Below are positions 1-5,510 of a stretch of DNA of 6,082 bases, one piece after another. The position numbers and the translations under genes are program-made. The stretch comes from UBA5336 sp038526245 (GTDB lineage Bacteria > Pseudomonadota > Alphaproteobacteria > Caulobacterales > Hyphomonadaceae). The notes beneath the pieces are model-generated. The model did not search any database. It was not told where the DNA came from and saw only the letters and a program-made list of their open reading frames with translations. Location: positions 1 to 6,082 of the forward strand of contig JBCBGZ010000110.1 in the NCBI GenBank assembly GCA_038526245.1, read 5' to 3'. Position 1 is the stretch's first letter, and the number at the start of each line of letters is the position of its first letter.

Positions 1-45
1 CCCCGCATTACGAATGCGATGCTCTACCAGCTGAGCTAAGGCGGC
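1..45 (-). tRNA. tRNA-Thr (anticodon CGU), 3' part cut off by the window edge
   Basis: Read on the minus strand, this is the first 45 nucleotides of a tRNA. The acceptor 5' strand is GCCGCCT (45-39), followed by TA at positions 8-9. The D arm has GCTC/GAGC stems around a loop with GG. The anticodon stem is TCGCA/TGCGG, with one T-G wobble at its base, and closes a loop of TTCGTAA. The anticodon CGT (plus-strand bases 10-12) reads ACG, so the tRNA is threonine; G35 and U36 are threonine identity bases. The variable loop, T arm and acceptor 3' strand lie outside the window. It is on the same strand as the heme operon and directly follows it, but appears to have its own promoter. Confidence 0.93.
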
Positions 46-64
46 ACTGTTTCGACAAGCGGGC

Positions 65-93
65 GACATACACCGGGGAATGGTCCCAGGCAA
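65..93 (-). promoter_or_regulatory. Probable promoter of the tRNA-Thr gene
   Basis: On the minus strand, TTGCCT (93-88) and TATGTC (70-65) are separated by exactly 17 bases. They resemble the -35 and -10 elements of the housekeeping sigma factor. The predicted start is near 58, about a dozen bases before the mature tRNA 5' end at 45. The -10 element is followed by a GC-rich stretch (GCCCGC), the kind of discriminator seen at stringently controlled stable-RNA promoters. The elements lie just beyond the stop of the HemY-like gene, so the tRNA need not depend on read-through from the heme operon. This is inferred from motif match only. Confidence 0.5.
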
Positions 94-107
94 GCGCGCC
101 AATGCGA

Positions 108-1553
108 CTACTCTGCAGCCTTGGGTTTAACATCCTCTTGCGCTGGCTGAGTCACGACCGGCTCGGTTTTAGGACCGGGCGCAGAGGACAAGGCGTCAGG
201 CTTGGGCAGGGCGATGGGTTTGCCCGCCTCCAGTTCCCGGGAAAAGTCCTCATATCGCGGATGCACAAGCTCACCCGTATCCCCGAAAGCGTAGACGAGA
301 CGCGACCAATCCTTGGCGCTGAAATCGAATGCGCCGCCACGTGGATCAATGTCCGACCAATCCGCCTCGCGCGCCGCCGTAGCCGCCATCACCGACCAGC
401 GGGCGGCTTCGTCCGTATCGCCATAACCGGTCAATGCCCGTTGCATCAGCAAGCTGAGACGCGCCGTCGGCTTTTCCTCGATCAGCAATGCCAGTTCGCG
501 GACCGCTTCAGTCCATTTCTCGGCTTCCATGGCCAGTTCAGCCTTCAGAATTCGGCTTTCGCGATGGCCAGGATTGGCATTGATTAGCCCTTCAATACGC
601 GCCCGGTCCGCCTTCGATTTCTCTTCCGGGTCCAGGCGGCGAGAGAGCTGCGCCAGGGCGGGGTGGGGCCGGGCTTTCCATGCCAGTTCCAGCACACCCT
701 GGGCCGCCTTCAATTTTCCATCGACCATCAAATGCCGCGCGCCATACCAGGCGGCAGGGGGAAAATCCGGTGCGGCTTTGATGGCTTCGGCTAGCCCGCG
801 CTGGGCCGCATGGCGATGATCGGGGCCCAAGCCTGAGGCATTCGCAGTGAGCAAAACGGCGCGGCGGCGGGCCAGCGGCTGACCTGTCATAACGCCCCGG
901 CGCTCGCCCATGTTCAGTGTTTCAAGCGCTGCTTCCCAACGTCCCTGACTGACTTGCAGGTCAAAAAGCGAGTTGAACGGCCAATCCGCCCCTGATTTCA
1001 GCTCAAGGGCCTCCCGGGCGCGCGTTTCGGCCACATTCGTGTCCCCGCGCTCGACCGCAGCGGCAGCTGCACCGCGTAGTCCTGCAAGTTGCCCCCCTGG
1101 AAGGCGCATCAATTGTCCCCAGGCGCGCTCTGCTTCGCTCCAGTCTTCACCTGCCTCGGCGGCCCGCGCCTCAAGCAGCAATTTCAACCGGTCATCCTCA
1201 GCGTGTTTGGACGCTTTCCGCGCGAGTTTCAGCGCAGTCTTGGCATCGCCTGCTTCAGCGGCAAGCAAGCCTTCGGCCAGTGCACGATTGGCCTTCTTCA
1301 CCTGTCCGGCGCGGCGCGCTTTGCCAAGCGTCCACGGCATGGTGACCAGGCCCGTGAATATCCACCAACCAACGGCCACAAGACCGGCTGCCAAGATGCC
1401 CACGAGAATGGCAAACCCAAGGGGCAGGCCCGACGAGGTGCCATCTGGCAGCGTCAGCTCTATGCTGCCCCCAATGCTGGATAGCCAGAACCCCAGCCCT
1501 CCCAACACCACGATAATGAGCACCACAAAGAGAAGTGTCGTTCCACGAATCAT
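108..1553 (-). CDS. hemY: HemY-like TPR membrane protein (heme biosynthesis operon protein HemY, N-terminal family)
   Basis: The protein has 481 residues. Two hydrophobic segments, at about 5-24 and 45-67, are joined by a short, probably periplasmic loop. This is the hairpin anchor typical of HemY_N proteins; the motif TMPWTLGKARR follows it. The rest (about 85-440) is alanine-rich and helical, with TPR-like repeats (for example AEAGDAKTALKLARKASKHA), and should lie in the cytoplasm. The C-terminal 35 or so residues are a proline- and charge-rich tail, probably disordered. It is longer than E. coli HemY, which is near 400 residues. E. coli HemY is the last gene of hemCDXY, has no established enzymatic activity and may act in late heme steps or complex assembly. 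This is not the protoporphyrinogen oxidase also called HemY in Bacillus. The start ATG overlaps the preceding stop by 4 bases (ATGA), suggesting translational coupling. It is the last protein gene of the operon; no clear intrinsic terminator follows. Confidence 0.88.
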   Translation of the reverse strand: MIRGTTLLFVVLIIVVLGGLGFWLSSIGGSIELTLPDGTSSGLPLGFAILVGILAAGLVAVGWWIFTGLVTMPWTLGKARRAGQVKKANRALAEGLLAAEAGDAKTALKLARKASKHAEDDRLKLLLEARAAEAGEDWSEAERAWGQLMRLPGGQLAGLRGAAAAAVERGDTNVAETRAREALELKSGADWPFNSLFDLQVSQGRWEAALETLNMGERRGVMTGQPLARRRAVLLTANASGLGPDHRHAAQRGLAEAIKAAPDFPPAAWYGARHLMVDGKLKAAQGVLELAWKARPHPALAQLSRRLDPEEKSKADRARIEGLINANPGHRESRILKAELAMEAEKWTEAVRELALLIEEKPTARLSLLMQRALTGYGDTDEAARWSVMAATAAREADWSDIDPRGGAFDFSAKDWSRLVYAFGDTGELVHPRYEDFSRELEAGKPIALPKPDALSSAPGPKTEPVVTQPAQEDVKPKAAE

Positions 1554-2707
1554 GGGGCCCCCGCTGGCATTTGTTCCTCGACCATCAAATCGAGCCTGAG
1601 CGTATCCAAGGCGCGCTCCAGGGTGCGCCGTGCATTCGCAGTTTCAATCCATTCCGCTGCAAGCGCGCCAGACTCGCCGTCGAGTCGGCCGAGCGCATTG
1701 ATCGCACCGCCCAAATCATCACGTGCCAGCGCAGCTTCGGCTTCGTCCAAAGCTTCAAAATTCGCTGACGCGTCGGGGCTGCGCACGGTGACAAGATCGC
1801 CAAACAAGCGGCCTGCTGCACCCGCGGCCCCCGTTGCTCCGTCTTCTTCCAGCATTTGAACAATACTCCGGCGCCGGTCCGCGAAATCTGACTTCAATTG
1901 AGCAATCGTCGGCGCACCCCGGGCCGCAATTGGCGCAATCTCCTGTACGGCCGGAGAATCTGGTCGCGCGCGCTCAAGCACAGCAAATGCGGCCGAAAAA
2001 TCCTGGCCCCGGCGCGCCGCGGCATCGATGGTGGAGAGGGCGAGAGCCGCTTCGGCGATCGCGTTTCCACCGCCAAGCCCGCCCCTCTCAAATCCTGACA
2101 CAGTGGCCGCGAGGGACGTGATTTCGGCGCGAATTGCACCGAGTTCGGCTGCCGTCGCGTCATCCTGATCACTTAGCCGCGCCTCTAGCCGGTCAACGCG
2201 GGCGATCGCGCTGGCGAGGGACCGCGTAACCGCGCTGTCTGCTGGCGCTCCGTCAGTGGTCGGCAACGTTTCGATGGCATCCAGTCGAGCGGTGACTGCG
2301 GCCACTCGCTCGGATATGTCATCATCGCCCCTAGCCTGTAACGTTTCCAAGCCGCGCTCAACCTCCGCCAAACGCCGGGTCAGCGCCTCAACTTCTTCAG
2401 TTGCGGTATCCAAGGCGGATTGCTGGCGTTGCCGGGCGTCCTCCAGATCCGCGTCAGTGACAAGGTTCGCAGGTAAATCGGTTTCTGCGCCGCCTCCAAG
2501 CAAGCCAGGTATGCGCTCAGCCCCGACATAGCCCAGAACGCCGCCCGCTCCTGTGGCGAGCAACATCATGACCAGGCTCGCGCCCCACCCCGGTCCGCGC
2601 TTGACCGCTTGTACGGTCGGCGCTTCACGGAACTCAGCATCGATCGGCTCGTCCAAAGGCTTTGGGTCGTCCACCGGGTCTGTTGGCTGGGCTTTGTCGT
2701 CAGTCAT
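1550..2707 (-). CDS. Mitofilin/Mic60-like inner-membrane coiled-coil protein
   Basis: The protein has 385 residues arranged as in alphaproteobacterial mitofilin homologues. An acidic, proline-rich cytoplasmic N-terminus (1-35) is followed by a basic KRGPGW stop and one transmembrane segment (about 41-63) rich in Gly and Ala. A Gln/Glu/Arg-rich coiled coil then runs over about 83-205, and a helical C-terminal domain ends the protein. That domain carries RLFGDLVTVR (300-309) and an AEAALARDDLGGAI stretch, which resemble the conserved mitofilin signature. Mic60 in mitochondria forms crista junctions; bacterial homologues are linked to membrane curvature and intracytoplasmic membranes, with the bulk of the protein in the periplasm. 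The gene sits between hemD and the HemY-like gene, the slot held by hemX in E. coli, whose product has a similar TM plus coiled-coil layout. An in-frame stop three codons upstream of the ATG excludes an earlier ATG start. No good Shine-Dalgarno is seen. The family call rests on architecture, the C-terminal signature and context. Confidence 0.85.
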   Translation of the reverse strand: MTDDKAQPTDPVDDPKPLDEPIDAEFREAPTVQAVKRGPGWGASLVMMLLATGAGGVLGYVGAERIPGLLGGGAETDLPANLVTDADLEDARQRQQSALDTATEEVEALTRRLAEVERGLETLQARGDDDISERVAAVTARLDAIETLPTTDGAPADSAVTRSLASAIARVDRLEARLSDQDDATAAELGAIRAEITSLAATVSGFERGGLGGGNAIAEAALALSTIDAAARRGQDFSAAFAVLERARPDSPAVQEIAPIAARGAPTIAQLKSDFADRRRSIVQMLEEDGATGAAGAAGRLFGDLVTVRSPDASANFEALDEAEAALARDDLGGAINALGRLDGESGALAAEWIETANARRTLERALDTLRLDLMVEEQMPAGAP

Positions 2708-2735
2708 GGGCTCGGTTTAGAAGAAGAATCTTACC

Positions 2736-3455
2736 TTATTCTGGTACGTAGCACATCCGAAGGGCGTTTATCAGCGCATCCTCATTGGGGGCATCGGCAA
2801 TTTGAATGCGATTCCACGCAAGTGTTTGTAACGGACGCGCAGCGCGGTCGGAAATCGCCACAAGACAAATCGTATCAACACGCTCGGCGCGAACAGCTGG
2901 CAACAGACCTGTCGCGCCCTTGGCCGAGTGAACTAGAATGCTGGAAAGTCGGCCCCCGCTCAGGGCGCCCCGCGCCTGTGGAGCAAGCGCGCTTGCGGGC
3001 CGCGTGGTATAGAGAGGCGCGAATTCAGCAGCGAATCCGGCATTTTCCAGCGATTTCACTAGATTTCCTGCGGCAGCATCATTGGCAACATGCAAGAGCC
3101 GCGTCGCCGCCGGTTCATTTCGTTGGATAATGATGTCGGCGAGCGTCTCTGCATCGCCATCGGCATTGTGCACGGTCTGGAAACCCGCAGCCATTGCACT
3201 TTCCGTTGTCGCCGGGCCCACACACCAGGCCGTGAAATCTCGGCGCGCACTGCAGTCACAAAAAGCCCGCACACCGTTTGCGCTGGTGAAGACGAGCCCG
3301 GAAATGGGTTCCAAATCCGGCAGCGCCCTTGGGAGCGGGCAGATTTCGATTGCGGGGCTGATTACGGCCTCAAAGCCGTCAGCTTCCAATCGCTCTGCCG
3401 TCTCAAAACACCCCGGCGCAGAGCGCGTCACCAGGACCAAAGGGCGATCAAGCAT
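2736..3455 (-). CDS. hemD: Uroporphyrinogen-III synthase HemD
   Basis: HemD cyclises hydroxymethylbilane with inversion of ring D, giving uroporphyrinogen III in the cytoplasm. From the chosen start the protein has 239 residues, normal for the family. The N-terminus RPLVLVTRSAPG is the first strand of the fold, and GLVFTSANGVRAF (53-65) is the conserved Ser/Asn hinge region of domain 1. In domain 2, ATRLLHVANDAAAGNL and SSILVHSAKGATGLL match the usual 'R-G-LY-T' and 'HSxxGA' positions. HemD sequences diverge strongly, so context with hemC adds much to the call. The open frame reaches up to 3554, but the homologous N-terminus begins at one of two tandem ATGs, 3455 or 3458. Either overlaps the hemC stop (3448-3450) by 8 to 11 bases, which suggests coupling. 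A GGAG lies about 18 bases upstream, too far to be a normal ribosome binding site. Confidence 0.93.
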   Translation of the reverse strand: MLDRPLVLVTRSAPGCFETAERLEADGFEAVISPAIEICPLPRALPDLEPISGLVFTSANGVRAFCDCSARRDFTAWCVGPATTESAMAAGFQTVHNADGDAETLADIIIQRNEPAATRLLHVANDAAAGNLVKSLENAGFAAEFAPLYTTRPASALAPQARGALSGGRLSSILVHSAKGATGLLPAVRAERVDTICLVAISDRAARPLQTLAWNRIQIADAPNEDALINALRMCYVPE

Positions 3456-4407
3456 CATCGTCGAATGCAGGAAGGTCTCCGCCGGCAGCGGCGCGAATCT
3501 CTTGGCCAGCAGACTGGCCGAGGGATTTGAGGTCGGCATCGCTATAGCCCGCATCGAGCTGACGCTCAGACTGCCAGGTCTGAGTTCCGTCAGGGCTCAG
3601 CACTTCGCCCTTGAACAAGCCACGTCCGTCCGGGCAATGGAAGAGATGCGCCGCGATAGGTGTGCGGCAGCTGCCGTCGAGCTCGACAAGAAATGCCCGC
3701 TCTGCCAGGGCCGAAGCCCGGCTCTTTGGGCACGTCATGGCCGACAGCGTATCCATGGCCACGTCTGGCAGGGCGTTCTCACGGGCCGTACAGGCGACAA
3801 TCCCCTGGCAGGGGGCAGTGAGCATTTCGTCCATGGATATGGCAGTCGCGAGATGATCGAGGCCGAGGCGCGTCAGGCCGGCCATGGCCAGATACGTGGC
3901 GGCTGCCTCGCCGGCTTCCAGCTTCTTCATCCGGGTCTGCACATTGCCTCGGAACGGTACGATCTGCAGGTCCGGCCGGGCGCGCAGGGTCTGGGCTTCG
4001 CGGCGCAGGCTTGCCGTGCCGAGAACCGCGCCCTCCGGCAAATCGGAGAGAGATTTCGCGCTCGGGCTCAGAAATCCTTCCCGCGGGTCCGCCCGCTCGG
4101 GGAAGGCCACAAAAACATGGTGGGCGGGCAGGGCGCTCGGCACATCCTTGAGCGAATGGACGCCGATATCGATCTCGCCATCGTCAAGCGCCCGGTCCAG
4201 TTCGCGGGTAAACAGGCCTTTTCCGCCCGCATTGATCAAACGCTCGGTGGTCAGCTTGTCACCGGACGTGGTGAACTTCACGAGGTCGCAAGCAATCCGG
4301 CCCTCGCTGAGCGTTTCCAGCCGCTCGGCCACATGCTCGGCCTGCCAGAGGGCCAGGGGGGAGGCGCGGGTGCCCAGACGCAGGCGAATGTCAGGTGTAT
4401 TTGTCAT
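3448..4407 (-). CDS. hemC: Hydroxymethylbilane synthase (porphobilinogen deaminase) HemC
   Basis: HemC joins four porphobilinogen molecules into linear hydroxymethylbilane on a covalent dipyrromethane cofactor, in the cytoplasm. From the ATG at 4407 the protein has 319 residues, close to E. coli HemC. Landmarks are LRLGTRASPLALWQA (9-23), GGKGLFTRELD (61-71), and HSLKDVP (84-90) with the catalytic Asp at 88. They continue with GTASLRR (130-136) and RGNVQTR (153-159), whose arginines bind the pyrrole carboxylates, AGLTRLGL (176-183), and LDGSCRTPIA (243-252), where Cys247 should carry the cofactor. An odd feature is APCQG at 198-202, where most relatives have a GQG core. The frame stays open to 4515, but 4407 fits the family and is preceded by AGGA nine bases upstream. 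It is the first gene of the heme operon and overlaps hemD at its 3' end. Confidence 0.97.
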   Translation of the reverse strand: MTNTPDIRLRLGTRASPLALWQAEHVAERLETLSEGRIACDLVKFTTSGDKLTTERLINAGGKGLFTRELDRALDDGEIDIGVHSLKDVPSALPAHHVFVAFPERADPREGFLSPSAKSLSDLPEGAVLGTASLRREAQTLRARPDLQIVPFRGNVQTRMKKLEAGEAAATYLAMAGLTRLGLDHLATAISMDEMLTAPCQGIVACTARENALPDVAMDTLSAMTCPKSRASALAERAFLVELDGSCRTPIAAHLFHCPDGRGLFKGEVLSPDGTQTWQSERQLDAGYSDADLKSLGQSAGQEIRAAAGGDLPAFDDDA

Positions 4408-4483
4408 TGCTTTCTGTCCTAAACGCTGCATTCGCCGAAAGGAAGCCATTGACTTGCAGCGCCCTGCGGGTGAGCCACGCTGC
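4408..4483. promoter_or_regulatory. Divergent intergenic region between hemC and the methyltransferase gene
   Basis: The 76 bases separate two divergently transcribed genes and probably hold at least one promoter. On the plus strand TTGACT (4449-4454) is a perfect-looking -35 core; at a spacing of 16, TGAGCC (4471-4476) would be the -10, a poor match. If used, transcription would begin at or within a base or two of the ATG at 4484, giving a leaderless message. Alternatively GGGTGA (4468-4473), ten bases before that ATG, matches part of the anti-Shine-Dalgarno complement and serves as the ribosome binding site, which would require a promoter farther upstream. I see no convincing promoter for hemC on the minus strand, and no clear operator palindrome. 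Confidence 0.4.
4417..4420 (-). promoter_or_regulatory. Ribosome binding site of hemC
   Basis: AGGA on the minus strand lies nine bases before the ATG at 4407. It decides the start of hemC against in-frame ATGs farther upstream, which would add up to 36 residues with no family match and would run into the divergent gene. Confidence 0.65.
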
Positions 4484-5440
4484 ATGACAAAGACGAAGGT
4501 CGAAGATTGGGGCAATTACTGGCAAGGCCGCGCCGCATCCGATGCTGGCACGGCGCTGGTGGGTGTGGGTGTCGAAATGGACACCGCGATCGCACAAATC
4601 TGGGCCTCAGAGTTTGATGGACTGGCAAGCGAGACCCGAATTCTGGACCTCGCTTGCGGCGCTGGCACCGCGCTGAAAGCCGCGAAGGCGGCCGGGCTGA
4701 CCCAGCTCACAGGTGTCGATATTGCCGCGCCCGCTATCTCCGTTCTGGGCCGCGATTTGCCCGAAGCCCGCGGGATCGTAGCGCCGGCCGACAAGACCGG
4801 ACTTGAAACCGCCAGTTTTGACCGGGTCGTCAGCCAGTTTGGCCTGGAATATGCCGGTCTGAACCGCGCCGCGCGCGAAGCGGCCCGGTTGCTCGCGCCG
4901 GGTGGAGGATTCGCCGCGATCATCCACCTGGAAGGCGGCGCGATTGCCACGGAATGCGCTGAAAAAGTCGCGGAACTCGACGCTATCCGCGACGCTGGCT
5001 TTATCACAAAGGCCAAGAAACTGTTCCGCGCCCTCTTTGCTGCCGACGCCAAGCCCGGACAAGCAAGTACGGATAAGGCAAACCGCGCCGTTGCGGCCTT
5101 CAAGCCGGCCATGGAATCTCTCAAGGCCCAGCGCAACCGGCAGGCCGGCGAGGGCCTGACCGCCCATCTCTATGACGGAACAGCGCAACTCTATGAACGT
5201 CGCACGGCCTATGCCCTGTCGGATATCGAAGGCTGGCTGACGGGCATGGCCGGCGAAATTGCCGCCTATCGGGGCCGTATGGAGAGTATGCTGGACAGCG
5301 CCCAGGATGAGGCGGAAATCGGCGCTGCCCTTGAGATATTCGCGGCGGCCGGGTTCCCGGCTCAAACCCCTGAGCGCATTGCTCTCAAGCCCGGCGGCGC
5401 ACCTGCCGCCTGGTGGGTGCGGGCGGGGACGCAGCGTTAG
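4484..5440 (+). CDS. Class I SAM-dependent methyltransferase, substrate unknown
   Basis: The protein has 318 residues. A Rossmann-type methyltransferase core is clear. Motif I is ILDLACGAGTAL (53-64), which binds the methionine part of SAM. The acidic end of strand 2 is TGVDIA (76-81), with Asp79 placed to bind the ribose hydroxyls. APADKTGL (100-107) is motif II, and SFDRVVSQFGLEYA (111-124) is strand 4 with the post-motif region. AREAARLLAPGGGFAAI is the post-core helix and strand 5 with the LxPGG turn. The C-terminal 150 residues are mostly helical and rich in Ala, Lys and Glu, with no motif I recognise. The C-terminal tail ends in a strand with WWVRAG. No signal peptide or membrane segment is seen, so it should be cytoplasmic. 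The core resembles small-molecule methyltransferases (the UbiE/ArsM type), but this does not fix the substrate. It is divergent from hemC. The ATG was chosen because residues 9-25 (WGNYWQGRA) look like a natural N-terminus and upstream frame lies inside the antisense of hemC. Confidence 0.9.
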   Translation: MTKTKVEDWGNYWQGRAASDAGTALVGVGVEMDTAIAQIWASEFDGLASETRILDLACGAGTALKAAKAAGLTQLTGVDIAAPAISVLGRDLPEARGIVAPADKTGLETASFDRVVSQFGLEYAGLNRAAREAARLLAPGGGFAAIIHLEGGAIATECAEKVAELDAIRDAGFITKAKKLFRALFAADAKPGQASTDKANRAVAAFKPAMESLKAQRNRQAGEGLTAHLYDGTAQLYERRTAYALSDIEGWLTGMAGEIAAYRGRMESMLDSAQDEAEIGAALEIFAAAGFPAQTPERIALKPGGAPAAWWVRAGTQR

Positions 5441-5443
5441 GCC

Positions 5444-5470
5444 TTGGCCGGACAACCGCCTGTGTTAGCT
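5444..5470 (+). promoter_or_regulatory. Possible promoter of the acyl-CoA synthetase gene
   Basis: TTGGCC (5444-5449) and TTAGCT (5465-5470), the latter preceded by TG, lie 15 bases apart in the gap between the two plus-strand genes. They resemble weak alphaproteobacterial -35 and -10 elements. The message would start near 5477, leaving a leader of about 34 bases with a strong ribosome binding site. The spacing is short and the call rests on motif likeness alone; co-transcription with the methyltransferase is not excluded. Confidence 0.3.
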
Positions 5471-5496
5471 TCTCTAGCATCAAGAAAAGACACATT

Positions 5497-5503
5497 GGGA
5501 GGA
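5497..5503 (+). promoter_or_regulatory. Strong ribosome binding site of the acyl-CoA synthetase gene
   Basis: GGGAGGA ends seven bases before the ATG at 5511. It is the best Shine-Dalgarno sequence in the window and fixes the start of this gene, which would otherwise be open to debate because the reading frame runs off the window. Confidence 0.8.
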
Positions 5504-5510
5504 TACTGCC

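Noticed and set aside
73..86. A small inverted repeat (GGGA/TCCC) after the HemY-like stop as an operon terminator
   Set aside because: The stem is only four base pairs, no T-run follows on the minus strand, and the bases coincide with the spacer of the tRNA promoter.
973..1599. A 208-codon plus-strand frame opposite the HemY-like gene
   Set aside because: It is Ser/Ala/Arg/Pro-rich without motifs; it is a shadow of the coding strand's GC-biased codons.
3082..4422. A 446-codon open frame on the plus strand across hemD and hemC
   Set aside because: It lies antisense to two genes with unmistakable family motifs. Its translation has no recognisable domain and is the Arg/Ala/Gly-rich shadow expected opposite GC-rich genes.
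3884..4483. An upstream extension of the methyltransferase frame, adding 200 codons
   Set aside because: The extension is antisense to hemC and low in domain character (Ser/Arg-rich). The methyltransferase fold is complete from the ATG at 4484.
4516..5455. Long minus-strand frames opposite the methyltransferase (4516-5136 and 4607-5455)
   Set aside because: Neither has a family motif, while the plus strand carries a full set of SAM-binding motifs in one frame.
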